The translations under genes and the position numbers were made by a program. The notes below the pieces were generated by a model. It searched no databases. It was not told where the DNA came from and saw only the letters and a program-made list of their open reading frames with translations. From Microbacterium suwonense (GTDB lineage Bacteria; Actinomycetota; Actinomycetes; Actinomycetales; Microbacteriaceae): DNA of 64,000 bases. Each line of letters opens with the position of its first letter. Positions within the stretch are counted from its first letter, which is position 1. The DNA is taken from contig NZ_AP027728.1 in the NCBI RefSeq assembly GCF_030296555.1, forward strand, positions 1 through 64,000. Reading direction: 5' to 3'. Of this stretch, positions 38,171 through 49,055 are shown one piece after another.

Positions 38171-39074
38171 CCCGATCGCCGAACCGATGCCGCCCGCCGA
38201 GCTGCAGCCGGCCGCGCGCCGCGACCCCTGGGCGCGGCTCACTGGCGGCTTCTCCGGATTCGCCGCCGTCGGGCTTCTTGTGCTCGCGGCCGCGCTCGGC
38301 GGCCTGATCGCCGGTGGTTTCGCGTTCACGCTCGCCACCGCGCGTGTGGCCACGGTGCTGCTGCTGGCGATGCTGGTCGTCAACGGAACCTCGGGGGCGG
38401 TGAAGGGACTGATCAGTCGCCGACGCGGCGGTCGGCCGCGGCTGGTCGTGCGGCCGATTCACATTGTGCTGCTCGTGGTCATCGCGCTGTTCACGCAGTG
38501 GATCGGCATCGGCGCGGTGGTGCTCTTCGGCCTACTGATGGTGGTGCCCGACCCCTCCGAAGCGGCGGACCCGTCCGAGCCGGCTACGGATGATCGTCGT
38601 CTTGGCGCGGTCGCCGTGGCAATCGGGGCGGGATGGGCGCTCGTGCTGGGTGTCGCAGCAGCCGTCGGTACGGCGTTCATCGCGGGGCACCCGTTCACGG
38701 ATCTCATCATTTGGGAACAGATCGATGCGAACCGCGCCCCGCAGCTGCAGACGGCCATGGATCTGGCCACCATCCTCGTGCTGGAGTTCTGCATGACTGT
38801 GCTCGTGATCACGCTTGGCTCGCTGCCTGTGCTGCTGCTGCCGCTGCGAGGCTTCGAGGGACGTCTGCTCTGGGACTGGAGCCCGATCGTCTGGGCGATC
38901 AGCTACGTCGTGGTGGTCGCAGCCGCCGGCATCCTGCTCCTGCCGCTGGTCCAGGCCCGCAGTGTGTGGCTCTGGGGCATCCCGTTCGCGGTCTACGCCG
39001 TGACGGTGCTGGCCGTCGGGCTGCTCCGTCGTTCGCCCTCGGCTCCAGAGGATCCGTCAGTCCAGCCCACGTAG
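38163..39074 (+). CDS. Polytopic membrane protein of unknown function
   Basis: 303 residues with six to seven hydrophobic segments (for example GFAAVGLLVLAAALGGLIAGG, IHIVLLVVIALFTQWIGIGAV and ILVLEFCMTVLVITLGSLPVLLLPL) and an acidic cytoplasmic loop (DPSEAADPSEPATDD). The start overlaps the secreted protein upstream (ATG 38163), implying a two-component envelope unit. The sequence LRGFEGRLLWDWSPIVWAISYV near the end may be a useful search motif. No family recognised. Confidence 0.75.
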   Translation: MSDPIAEPMPPAELQPAARRDPWARLTGGFSGFAAVGLLVLAAALGGLIAGGFAFTLATARVATVLLLAMLVVNGTSGAVKGLISRRRGGRPRLVVRPIHIVLLVVIALFTQWIGIGAVVLFGLLMVVPDPSEAADPSEPATDDRRLGAVAVAIGAGWALVLGVAAAVGTAFIAGHPFTDLIIWEQIDANRAPQLQTAMDLATILVLEFCMTVLVITLGSLPVLLLPLRGFEGRLLWDWSPIVWAISYVVVVAAAGILLLPLVQARSVWLWGIPFAVYAVTVLAVGLLRRSPSAPEDPSVQPT

Positions 39075-39077
39075 AAT
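39072..39077 (+). promoter_or_regulatory. -10 box of trhO (leaderless type)
   Basis: TAGAAT ends 6 nt before GTG 39084 and overlaps the end of the preceding gene. Confidence 0.45.
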
Positions 39078-39083
39078 CTCTGA

Positions 39084-39971
39084 GTGCCCACCCCCAAGAT
39101 CGTGCTGTTCTACGCGTTCGCGCCGCTGGCGGACCCGGACGCGATCCGGCTGTGGCAGCGCGACCTCGGCGAGGTGCTGAAGCTGCGTGGACGCATCCTG
39201 ATCTCCGAGCACGGCATCAACGGCACGCTCGGCGGCGACCTGCCCGCGGTGAAGAAGTGGCTGCGCCGGTTCCGTGACTATCCGGCGTTCAAGGACGCCG
39301 ACGTGAAGTGGAGCGAGGGCACCGGGCTGGATGCCGACGGCTACAGCCTCGACTTCCCCAAGCTCAGCGTGAAGGTGCGCGACGAGATCGTCTCCTTCGG
39401 GGCGCCGGGCGAGCTCGCCGTCGATGAGCACGGCGTCGTGGGCGGCGGAGCCCGGCTGAGCCCCGAGCAGTTGCACGAGCTGATCGCCGAGCGTGGTGAC
39501 GAGGTGGTGTTCTTCGACGGACGCAATGCGCTCGAGGCCGAGATCGGGCGCTTCCGCAACGCGGTGGTCCCCGACACCGAGAACACCCGCGACTTCGTCC
39601 GGCTGCTCGACGAGGGCGCCTACGACGAGCTGAAAGGCAAGCCGGTCGTCACGTACTGCACCGGCGGCATCCGCTGCGAGGTGCTCTCCAGCCTGATGGT
39701 CTCGCGCGGCTTCGGCGAGGTGTATCAGCTCGACGGTGGCATCGCCCGCTACGGCGAGACCTACGGCGACGACGGGCTGTGGGAGGGGTCGCTGTACGTC
39801 TTCGACAGGAGAGGCTCGGTGGAGTTCTCGGATCACGCCGCTGTCATCGGCGAGTGCGCCGGATGCGGGGCGAGCACCAGCCGGACGGCGAACTGCCCCG
39901 AACCCACCTGCCGCCGTCAGTTCGTCGTGTGCGCCGCGTGCGGCGCCGTCGCCTGCCCCGAGCACGCCTGA
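39084..39971 (+). CDS. trhO: tRNA uridine(34) hydroxylase TrhO (rhodanese-like, UPF0176)
   Basis: 295 residues. Introduces the 5-hydroxyl on wobble uridine of certain tRNAs. N-terminal acylphosphatase-like part ([14 protein letters not shown]), then a rhodanese domain ([15 protein letters not shown]) with catalytic Cys192 in [10 protein letters not shown]. The C-terminus has a cysteine-rich zinc-ribbon-like tail ([27 protein letters not shown]), present in many family members. GTG start. Followed by palindromic element copy 3. Confidence 0.9.
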   Translation: MPTPKIVLFYAFAPLADPDAIRLWQRDLGEVLKLRGRILISEHGINGTLGGDLPAVKKWLRRFRDYPAFKDADVKWSEGTGLDADGYSLDFPKLSVKVRDEIVSFGAPGELAVDEHGVVGGGARLSPEQLHELIAERGDEVVFFDGRNALEAEIGRFRNAVVPDTENTRDFVRLLDEGAYDELKGKPVVTYCTGGIRCEVLSSLMVSRGFGEVYQLDGGIARYGETYGDDGLWEGSLYVFDRRGSVEFSDHAAVIGECAGCGASTSRTANCPEPTCRRQFVVCAACGAVACPEHA

Positions 39972-39977
39972 CCCACA

Positions 39978-40046
39978 GCGCATCTATCTGGCACTCGTGC
40001 ACGCGACACGCCGGGCGAGCCGCGCAGCAGCGCCATATAGACGGGC
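39978..40046. repeat. Dispersed palindromic element, copy 3 (one arm decayed)
   Basis: The right arm GCGCCATATAGACGGGC (40030-40046) is identical to copy 1. The left arm GCGCATCTATCTGGCAC (39978-39994) keeps about 13 of 17 positions. It begins 7 bp after the trhO stop. Confidence 0.8.
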
Positions 40047-40065
40047 TTTCCAGGCGGTGGGGGGC

Positions 40066-42277
40066 TCAGCGTCGGCGCAGGAACAGGGATGCCGGCAGCA
40101 TCCGCGCCAGCACGCGCTGTCGCGGGTCCACGCTCGCGGCCAGTTGTGCGAGCACGATCCTCAGCGGGTTCGCCAGGTTCTCGGCGTCCGGGGCGGTCTC
40201 GGCATAGCTGGTGTGCTCGACGGCCCGCACCAGCGGGCTCAGCGCCGCCGGATCCACTCCGCGCGTCATCGCGAGCGCATCGGCACGCACGCGCGCCGTC
40301 TGCACCTCGGGTGCCGCCAGCCCCAGATCCACCAGCGCGTCCGACAGCTCTTGCCAGGCTGCCATCGCATCGCCCGACCGGGCCCGCCCCATCCGCACAG
40401 TGCGCCGCACCTCGCGCACCAGCATCGGCAGCGCGAGCAGCACGAGGATGCCGAGCACCGTCAGCATCACGGGGGTCGGGTTCAGTCGCTGCAGCGGCGC
40501 CGCACCATCGGCGCCGAGGTCATCATCGGGCCCCGCCGAGCTCGTGGGCGCCGTGGAGGAGCTCTCGGACGGGGCGATGGTCGGCTGCGGGGCATCCGGG
40601 CCGTCGCCGTTACCGCCCTCGGACGACTCGGCGGCGAAGGCTGTCGGCACGCCGAGCGTGGCGGTGGGCTCGAAGGGCACCCAGCCGATGCCGGCGAAGT
40701 GCACCTCGGGCCAGGAGTGCAGCTGGTCGCTGGTGACCGAGTAGACGGTGTCGTCGCCGCGCTTCTCATCCGTGGCGGTGCCGGGCAGATAGCCGACGAC
40801 GATCCGCACCGGCATCCCGAGCGTCGACGTCATCAGCGCGAACGCGCCCGCGAAGTGGATGCAGTACCCGGTGCGCTTGTCCAGGAAGGTCGCCACGGCC
40901 TCGGCGCCCGTGCCGTCGAACCCCTCCTCGACCGGGGCCTCCAGCGAGTACGAGAACTCGGTGCGGAACCAGTCCTGCAGGGCGATCAGCCGGTCGTAAT
41001 CGGTGTCGGCGCCCGCGGTCACCTCGCTCGCCAGCTGAGCGATGATCGGCGGAAGGTCGTCGGGCAGCTCGGGTGTCGGTGCGCCGGATGCCGTCGACGC
41101 CCGAATCTGCTCCAGGGTCGGCGCGGCGGTGGCGACCTTCACCGTGTAGTCCGACCCGGCCGCGTCCTCGGTGCGACTGAGCACGGTGCGGTTCTCGGGC
41201 ACCGCCGACCAGGCCCTCCAACCCGGTCAGCCGCTCGGGGGCGTACGGCACCGGCAGCCGGTCGCTGGAGACGCCCACCACACGGATCGAGACATCGTTC
41301 GTCACCGTGGCGATTGGATCGGCCCAGTCGCGCTCGCCGAATCCCGCGCGCACCGGCACGCGATCGCCGCGATCGGGCCGCCACACGTCGCCGTCGAAGC
41401 GCGAGAGCGTCGCCATGCGCAGGTACGGGGCGCTCGCCGCAGAGGTCACTAGCGTCAGCGCCTCGACGCCCTCGGGCCGGCGCAGGTCATCGCCCAGGCG
41501 CAGGTTGGCGCTGACGGTCAGCATCGGCCCGGTGCCGGGAAGAGCGGATGCCACCGGCAGCACCGGCGCGAGCACGAGCGCTGCCACGATCGCGACCGCC
41601 CCGACCGTCGTCGCCACGGTGGAGGAGGCGCTGCGCGCGGCACGCGGATCGTGCCGCGCCCCGAATCGCAGCAGCAGCAGGATCGTCACGGCCTGCATGA
41701 GGAACCAGGCGATGTTCACCGTTCCGAACGACACGAGCATCGGCACGACGCCCACCACCGAGCTGAGCAGCACCGCCAGCACCACCAGGCGGTGTGCGAC
41801 GAGCTGATCGATCAGGATCGCGACCACCGCGAACGCCAGACCCAGCAGCGTCGCCATGGGCATGGACGCGGCGATCGGCGCCACGCCGTTCATGATCTCG
41901 TCGAAGCTCTGCGTCAGCCGCACGCCGATCAGGCGGACCGTCTGACCGGTGGGGATCATCCCCAGTCGCGCAGTCTCACCGGCGAGCATCGCCGTGCAGG
42001 CCAGGACCGCGACGATCAGCTGGGCGAGCAGCACCAGCACGCGACGGATGCCGATTCGCACTCCGCCGAGTGCGCCGCGGGCGATCATGCCGACGAGGGC
42101 GACCAGGATCACGGTCACGCCGACGACGAAGCTCCACAGCCCCGGCTGCACGGCGCCGGTGTACGGCCAGACGGCGACGATCACGGTGAGCATCGCGAGC
42201 ATGCCCGAGCCGAGCGGTCCCGCCGGGCGCCGCGGCGGCGACTGGATCGCGCCGGCCGCCTGCGCCCGGTCAGTCAT
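40066..42277 (-). CDS. Transglutaminase-like membrane protein, TgpA/DUF3488 type (frame break)
   Basis: About 736 residues when repaired. N-terminal half with roughly six helices (LGSGMLAMLTVIVAVWPYTG to VGAVAIVAALVLAPVLPVASALPG), then the exported transglutaminase core: KRTGYCIHFAGAFALMTSTLGMPVRIVVGY contains the catalytic Cys, SWPEVHF the His, and FEPTAT the end of the core. One more helix and a cytoplasmic DUF4129-like tail follow. The frame breaks near 41212-41216 (one base extra or two missing, rejoining LEG to WSAVPENRTV). Last gene of a moxR-DUF58-tgpA operon; probable envelope-protein or peptidoglycan processing role. Confidence 0.85.
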
Positions 42278-43448
42278 GATGCACCGCCGAGAGCGGGAGG
42301 GCGGATGCCCACAGGGCCGGAAGGTCTTCGGGATCTGCGGTGAGCACGGCCGGATGCCAGCCGTGTGCGCGCACGCTCGCCAGTGCTGTCTCTCCGGCGG
42401 AGGTCGCGAACAGCAGGGGCGCCGCAGCACCGGCGGTGCTGAGCTTCTCGGCATCCGCGTCGCCGATCCGGCCGGTGATCAGCACCAACGGACCCGGGGA
42501 GTGCTGCCGACGATGGTGCGCAGGTCGCGCGGCTCGCCACGGGGTCCGACCATCGCCAGGGCGATCATCAGGTCCTCCCGATCCTCCTCATGGCCGCGCA
42601 GCGCCCCAGCAGCACGCCCGCGCTGTCGACCACGTCGACGCTGTAGCCGTCCTGCGCCAATCGCAGCGCGACGGACCCGCACAGGGTCACGGCGGTCTCG
42701 AACGCCGGATCCACGTCGTCACCGGGGCGATCCCAGCGGTCGGCTGCTCGGTCGAGCACGACCAGTGCGTCGGGACTGGCCTCCTCCTCTTCCTGGCGCA
42801 CCATCAGATCGCCACGGTGCGCGGTGGCGCGCCAGTGGATGCGACGACGCGAGTCGCCGGAGGCGTACGGGCGTGGGATGAGGTTGTCGGCGCCCTGGCC
42901 GAGCCGGGTCGAGCGGGTCTGCGCGGTGCCGCCGGCGGCGCCGACCTTGGTGGGCAGTGGGATCAGCGCGACCGTCTGCGGGATGACGGTGATCGTGCGC
43001 GTATCGCCGAACGCCTGCTCGCGCTGGACGAGCCCGAACGGATCCGTGGTGCGCAGCAGCAGCGGCCCGAGCGTGCTGATGCCGCGGCGAACCCCTCCAG
43101 GTCGTAGCGCAGCGCGTCTTCGGGGTAGTCGCCGCGGGCATCGCCGTGCACCGCCGCGGGGAGCGTGTCGCGCCAGGTGCCGCGCGGGATGCCGAAGGCG
43201 TACAGGTCGAAGCGCACGTTGACGCGGGAGGTCTCGCCGACGGCGAGCACATCGGTGGACACCTGTCGGTGCACCTCGCCGCGACGCCGTGGCAGCCGCA
43301 CGACCAGCAGGCAGATCACGGGAAGCGCCGCTAGCAGCAGGCCGACGTACAGCAGCGGCCGCGCCGAGAGCACGTTGGCGGCGACGATCAGCAGGATGCC
43401 GGAGAGCAGGCATCCCCAGCCTCTCGCGGTCAGCGGGCGACGCTTCAT
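42270..43448 (-). CDS. DUF58-family protein (three frame breaks)
   Basis: Two N-terminal helices (GCLLSGILLIVAANVLSA; LLYVGLLLAALPVICLLVV), a beta-rich part, then the DUF58 motif IPRPYASGDSRRRIHWRATAHRGDLMVRQ and a von Willebrand A-like end (ALVVLDRAADRWD). It needs three corrections: near 43088 (one base, giving EGF-RRGISTLGPLLL), CCCC 42604-42607 (one base, giving LLGALRGHEED) and GGGG 42496-42499 (one base, giving GSTPPGPLVLITG). Repaired length is 393 residues. Its stop overlaps the transglutaminase start. DUF58 and MoxR proteins act together in envelope or complex assembly. Confidence 0.82.
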
Positions 43449-43474
43449 CGGCAGCCTCAGCGGTCCGGCGGTCT

Positions 43475-44470
<996 letters not shown>

Positions 44471-44557
44471 CCGGTGTCTCCCCCTGCGCGACGGTGCGAA
44501 CTTCGATCGTAACGCGGCTGGGTGGGCGCGGGCGCGGCCGGAGCCCTGCCGCACCGC

Positions 44558-47482
44558 TCACCCCCACAGTGTGGTGCGGGCTCCGGACCCTTCCAGCTGT
44601 CCGGACTGGGCGCGGGCGGCACGCAGCACGACCAGTCCCTCCTCGCCCTGCAGCTCGATCAGCTCGCACGGGCCGATCGCGTCCTGCCACAGCGCTGCGA
44701 AGTGCTCGGCATCCGCTCTGCGCCTGCCGATCTGCTGCGGCACCGCCAGGTAGGCATCCGGTCTGCGGGCCGAGGCGATGCGCAACAGGAACCGGGGTGT
44801 GCGCACCGGTCCGAACAGCTCCTGCACGGCATCCGCCAGCAGCTGCCGCACCCGTGCCGGCCCCTCGAAGACCAGCCGCAGTCGCGTGGATCCGTCGGGC
44901 TCGCGCTGCCGGTCGACCTCGACGGCGGTGTCCGGCAGGAACGGGATCCGCCCGGCGTCCTGCAGCGCTCGGGAGACCAGCCGCGCCGTCTCCCGGTAGA
45001 CCAGCGACGGGTCCCGGCGGCGTCGCAGCCCGCGGATGAGCTCGGGGATCCGTCGGCCGAGGGCGACGACGGCGCCGCCGCCCAGGGCGATGCCGGCACC
45101 GGCGGCCAGCGGCAGATTCCACTCGAGGGCCCCACTGGCCACTGCGGTCAGACCCCCGCTGGCCAGAGCTCCCAGCAGGAACAACGTCGGCGCCCCGACC
45201 GCGACGGCAGGCAGCACCTGCACGAGTGCGGTGCGGTGGGGGCTGCGCACGGCCACCACATCCCGCTCCCGGGCTGTGTACGGCTGCCCGATGCGCCAGT
45301 CGGCATGCGTCTGCGAGCGGGACCGGATGCCGGCGAGCACCGCCTGATTCAGGGCGTCGATCGAGGTGGCCGGGTCCTTCGCGATGAGCCGGTCGAGCAG
45401 ATCGCGGGTGCCCCGGTCGAGAGCGGCGTCGAGCCCGGTGATCACACGAGTGTGGTCGTCGGCGCTCAGGCCCCACAGGTGGCTGTGCCGACGTCGCAGC
45501 CGATCCAGCTCGGCGTCGGAATCGAGTTCGACGTGCGGCGGGATCAGGCACACAACCGACCAGTTGTGCGCCACCTTCTGCGCCCAGGCCGGGTCCAGGC
45601 GCAGGGTGCGTCCGCGCAGCTGCTGCGTGCTGACGCTGGAGGCGACGCTGGTCAGGTCGATGAGCGTGTTCACCGCTGGGCAGTCCCAGCCTTCGCCGAG
45701 CAGCCCGCGGGTGCCGACCAGCACCCGCACCCTGCCGTCGGTCACCAGGTGCGACACCGCGGCCACCAGCCGTCCGCCGCCGAACCCCGGCACGCGCAGC
45801 ACCCTGGTCGCGCCGAAGCCCTCCTCGACCTCGACCGCGCTGCCGAGTGCCCGCTCCAGCGCCTGTGCGACGGCGTCGGCATCCGCGGCGGTGGTACGCA
45901 GGTGCTGAGCGGTCAGCAGCACCGGGCACAGCGCGGCGGTCTCGGGATCGGATGCCAGCAGATCGAACACGCGCAGCGCCCCGGGCGCGGCACCGCCGGT
46001 GAGGCCCCGGTTGTCTCCGGCCTCGACGACGTCCGTCACGACCACCGCCCGGATGCGCTCGCCGTCGGCACTGCGCAGTTCGTGGCGCAGGATGTCGATC
46101 GTCGCGTGATCCTTGGCGATCGAGGTCGCCAGCGTCGTCTCCAGCGGGTTGCGTCCGCGCCGGATGCCGCGATCGGTCAGGTGCAGGCCGAAGTCGGCCA
46201 GGGCGCCCTTCACGTAGCGCCACTGGTCGCGGGCGGCCGGGTTGCGCAGCAGCCGGTTCAGTGCGAAGCGGGCGAGCACCAGCAGCAGGTCGTCGGTGCT
46301 CGCGCGGGTGAACAGCTGCGGGTCCAGCAGGGCACAGAGCGGATGCCGGGGAGCAGCCGCCCGCAGCACCGCCCCGCACGCCCGGGCGAGGGTGAAATCG
46401 GCGCTGAGTGCCCGGTCGATCCCGCGACGGGCGGACTCCTCGGGCGGGAGTGCGGGAGCCGGCGGAGGCGTCGGGGCATCGGCATCTGCTGTCTCGGCAT
46501 CCGTGGTCGCCGCGGCGGGCTGCAGCTGATCGTGCAGGTACGAGACGCCGTCCGGCGTCGAGAGCACCTGCACCATCAGCTCGTGCAGCTGCGCTTCACT
46601 GCGCCGGATGAAATGCGCCTCCTGCGGGACCGGCTCGGTGAACCAGACGTGTGCGCGGTACGGCGCGAGGTGCCCTTCTTTCACGACGGCCGGAGTCGGC
46701 ACCTCGTAGTCGACCTCGCCGAGCAGCTGCGTGTAGTTCTCGAATCCGGTGCCGTCGTCGGCGGAGGGGAGGGTGGCGGTCAGGCCGATGAGCAGACCCG
46801 TGCAGCCGCGCTCGCGGATCCGTGCCCGCAGGTAGGCGACGACGATGGCCCAGTGATCCAGCAGATGATGGCACTCGTCGAGCACGATCGTGTCGACGCC
46901 CGCATCGACGATGCGATCGATCAGCGCCAGGGCGTTCGGGTGCAGCACCCGGGCCAAGGACTCCGGCCGGGTCTGCGCGAACCGGCGGCGCAGGCCGGCC
47001 GAGCGTTTGCGGATGCCGCGCCGGTACTGTGCGCGGTTGTCGACCGCCAGCGTGGCGAGCCAGGTCGCGGCATCCGCCTCCGTCCGCCCCGCCTCGACGA
47101 GCTGTTCGGTCCACTGCGCACGGGCGAGATCATCGAAAGGAGAGCTATCGCCGGTGACGCTCAGCAGCTGATACGTCAGCACGGTCAGATCGGCCAGGTT
47201 CGCCGGGTCGTCGGAGACCTGGGCGTCGTCCGTCGCGAGGTCGCGCGCCGTCCGCACCCACTGCTGACGGATCGTCACGGTGGGCGTCAGCACGAGCGTG
47301 CGCCGTCCCTCGCGGGCGGCGAGCAGCAGCCCGAGCAGCGTCTTGCCGGAGCCTGGTGGTGCCACGATGTGCATCGCGGCATCCGCTGGAGCAGCCGGGA
47401 TCTGTTCCAGGACTTCGCTCTGATAGGTGCGCAGCTCGCCGTCGAACCGCCAGTCGGCGAGGGAGCTGGGCAGTGGGTTCAT
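44558..47482 (-). CDS. Large DEAD/DEAH-box helicase (superfamily 2)
   Basis: 974 residues. Motif I APPGSGKTLLGLLLAA, motif Ia TLVLTPTVTIRQQW, motif II VLDECHHLLDHW (DECH), motif III GLTATLP, and the second RecA domain with VLVGTRGLLGEGWDCPAVNTLIDLTSVASSVSTQQLRGRTLR (motifs V-VI). The last ~250 residues include two hydrophobic segments (VLPAVAVGAPTLFLLGALASGG; LPLAAGAGIALGGGAVVALG), which is unusual for a helicase and suggests membrane association. ATG 47482 is preferred; a longer frame would run into the SRP RNA promoter. Target unknown. Confidence 0.88.
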   Translation of the reverse strand: MNPLPSSLADWRFDGELRTYQSEVLEQIPAAPADAAMHIVAPPGSGKTLLGLLLAAREGRRTLVLTPTVTIRQQWVRTARDLATDDAQVSDDPANLADLTVLTYQLLSVTGDSSPFDDLARAQWTEQLVEAGRTEADAATWLATLAVDNRAQYRRGIRKRSAGLRRRFAQTRPESLARVLHPNALALIDRIVDAGVDTIVLDECHHLLDHWAIVVAYLRARIRERGCTGLLIGLTATLPSADDGTGFENYTQLLGEVDYEVPTPAVVKEGHLAPYRAHVWFTEPVPQEAHFIRRSEAQLHELMVQVLSTPDGVSYLHDQLQPAAATTDAETADADAPTPPPAPALPPEESARRGIDRALSADFTLARACGAVLRAAAPRHPLCALLDPQLFTRASTDDLLLVLARFALNRLLRNPAARDQWRYVKGALADFGLHLTDRGIRRGRNPLETTLATSIAKDHATIDILRHELRSADGERIRAVVVTDVVEAGDNRGLTGGAAPGALRVFDLLASDPETAALCPVLLTAQHLRTTAADADAVAQALERALGSAVEVEEGFGATRVLRVPGFGGGRLVAAVSHLVTDGRVRVLVGTRGLLGEGWDCPAVNTLIDLTSVASSVSTQQLRGRTLRLDPAWAQKVAHNWSVVCLIPPHVELDSDAELDRLRRRHSHLWGLSADDHTRVITGLDAALDRGTRDLLDRLIAKDPATSIDALNQAVLAGIRSRSQTHADWRIGQPYTARERDVVAVRSPHRTALVQVLPAVAVGAPTLFLLGALASGGLTAVASGALEWNLPLAAGAGIALGGGAVVALGRRIPELIRGLRRRRDPSLVYRETARLVSRALQDAGRIPFLPDTAVEVDRQREPDGSTRLRLVFEGPARVRQLLADAVQELFGPVRTPRFLLRIASARRPDAYLAVPQQIGRRRADAEHFAALWQDAIGPCELIELQGEEGLVVLRAARAQSGQLEGSGARTTLWG

Positions 47483-47510
47483 CGTGACCGAGCGTATCGG
47501 CCACGTCGGG

Positions 47511-47516
47511 TAGACT
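47511..47516 (+). promoter_or_regulatory. -10 box of the SRP RNA gene
   Basis: TAGACT ends 7 nt before the SRP RNA 5' end. The region is shared with the divergent helicase gene. Confidence 0.5.
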
Positions 47517-47523
47517 GTTCGAC

Positions 47524-47611
47524 GGCTCTCCGCGTGACGGTATCCAGGCCAATTCCCCCAGGGCGGAAACGCAGCAAGGGTAACCGGGCTCTGCCGGGTG
47601 CGCGGAGGGTC
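47524..47611 (+). ncRNA. ffs: Signal recognition particle RNA (4.5S type)
   Basis: Conserved core CCAGGCCAATTCC..CAGGGCGGAAACGCAGCAAGG with the GGAA tetraloop and the symmetric internal loops of domain IV. Outer ends GGCTCTCCGCG and CGCGGAGGGTC pair. TTTTCTCTC follows as terminator tail. Binds Ffh to target membrane proteins. Ends are accurate to a few bases. Confidence 0.93.
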
Positions 47612-47716
47612 TTTTCTCTCCAGGGGGCGGTCTCGATCCGGGAGGTCTCTGTCCGTGATCCGGACGGCCAAGCCTCGTCCAGCATCCTCCGGCCCGGGCC
47701 TGTCAAGATCGATGCT

Positions 47717-48315
47717 GTGACAGCATCCGTCTCACCCGATTCGCGCCCCCGGTCGTTCTCGCGCTTTCTCGCGCCGGTCGTGCTGCTCGCGCTGATGTGG
47801 GCGATCCAGTTCGCGGATGCCGTGCTGCCCGGCTCGTTCACCGGCTGGGGGCTGCGCTCCTGGGATCTCGGCAGCCTTCCCGGCCTCGTGCTCGGGCCGC
47901 TGCTGCACGCGAACTGGGCGCATCTGGTCGGCAACTCCGGGCCGTTCCTGGTGCTTGGCTGTCTGGTCGCCGTCGAGGGAGCGACGCGGTTCTGGGGGTC
48001 ACCGTCGTGGTCGCGCTGGTCGGCGGGGCAGGCACCTGGTTCGTGAACGCCCCGGGCACGCTCACCGTCGGCGCCTCGGTGCTCGTGTTCGGATACTTCG
48101 GCTATGTCGTACTGCGCGTCATCGCTCCCGGGCGCCTCGCACATCGGCTGGCGTACGCCGCCATCGCCCTGATCGTGGTCGCGCTCTACGGCGCCACCAT
48201 GATCACCGGCATTCTCGGCGCCGGCCCTGGTATCTCTTGGCAGGCGCACCTGTTCGGCGGAGTCGGCGGCGGCCTCATGGCGTTCGCGGGCCGCCGTCGG
48301 GAATCGTCCGCGTGA
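47717..48315 (+). CDS. Rhomboid-family intramembrane protein (frame break)
   Basis: About 199 residues, six helices. Typical rhomboid layout: LLHANWAHLVGNSGPFLVLG (the N of helix 2), LTVGASVLVFGYFGYVVL (Ser in helix 4) and ISWQAHLFGGVGGGLMAF (His in helix 6). The glycine that normally follows the catalytic Ser (GxSG) is Val here. The frame breaks at the G run 47994-47998: one extra G joins RFWG to VTVVVALVGGAGTW. GTG start at 47717. If Ser and His are functional it is an intramembrane serine protease; the altered motif leaves that open. Confidence 0.82.
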
Positions 48316-48944
48316 GCGTGCAGCGGTCGAAGGCGGCGACGCTGCGACGGCGCGCACGGCGCCGCCGAGAGCGCAGACGGATGCTGAGGATCGCCGTGAT
48401 CACGGCATCCGTCGCCGTTGTGATCTCGGCCGTCTTCATCGGTGCGGGACTGCTCACCGCACCGCACCCCGACCGGTACTGTCTCGCCGAGCCGCACGCC
48501 TTCCCCGCCGCCGGGATCGACGGCTGGCGCGGTGACCAGCTCGAGAACGCCGCCATCATCATCCGCGCGGCTCGCGATCTGGGCTTGGAGCGCGACGCGC
48601 AGGTCATCGGCGTGATGGCGGCGATGGGGGAGAGCTCGCTGCACAACATCGACTATGGCGACTGGGAGACCTCGGGCGTCGCGAACCCCGACGGCAGCCG
48701 CACCACCAGCATCGGGCTGTTCCAGCAGCAGGAGTGGTGGGGCAGCGTCGAGGAGCGGATGGACCCCGCCAGCGCCGCGACGAAGTTCTTCACCAGGTTG
48801 GGCACGGTGCCGGGGTGGCAGAGCATGCCGCCGTCGCACGCCATCAACCGTGTGCAGATCAACTCGGATCGCGAGCACTATGCGCGCTTTCGGGAGGACG
48901 CAGTGGCGGTGGTGGCTGGCTTGTCGGGGGAGTGTGCGGGGTGA
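48312..48944 (+). CDS. Membrane-anchored lysozyme-like protein
   Basis: 210 residues. Very basic N-terminus (TLRRRARRRRERRRMLR), one helix (IAVITASVAVVISAVFIGAGLL), then an exported domain: ENAAIIIRAARDLGLERDAQVIGVMAAMGESSLHN resembles lysozyme/lytic-transglycosylase-like folds with a possible catalytic Glu (MGESSL), then TTSIGLFQQQEWWGS and AATKFFTRLGTVPGW. Probably acts on peptidoglycan (inferred). GTG at 48312 overlaps the rhomboid-like stop. Confidence 0.78.
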   Translation: MSVQRSKAATLRRRARRRRERRRMLRIAVITASVAVVISAVFIGAGLLTAPHPDRYCLAEPHAFPAAGIDGWRGDQLENAAIIIRAARDLGLERDAQVIGVMAAMGESSLHNIDYGDWETSGVANPDGSRTTSIGLFQQQEWWGSVEERMDPASAATKFFTRLGTVPGWQSMPPSHAINRVQINSDREHYARFREDAVAVVAGLSGECAG

Positions 48945-49019
48945 TCGTCGGCGGATGCTTAACTCGAAGAGATATACGAATCCTAATGTTCTTAGAGTGT
49001 AAATAATTCGAAGAAAAGC

Positions 49020-49049
49020 TTGACATCTGTGGGTGAGGTTTCGTAGGCT
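49020..49049 (+). promoter_or_regulatory. Strong promoter of the DUF222-HNH gene
   Basis: Consensus -35 TTGACA (49020-49025), 18-bp spacer, -10 TAGGCT (49044-49049), and ATG 49056 exactly 6 nt later, so the transcript is leaderless. Upstream sequence is AT-rich (48958-49019), unlike the rest of the window. Confidence 0.75.
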
Positions 49050-49055
49050 GGAGGC

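Noticed and set aside
42270..43448. Several small separate genes in the DUF58 region
   Set aside because: The fragments align head to tail as one DUF58 protein once three single-base gaps are filled.
44522..48046. A 1174-codon open frame on the plus strand
   Set aside because: It is antisense to the helicase gene with no recognisable domain. Only its last part (from 47717) is real coding sequence. High GC creates such long shadows.
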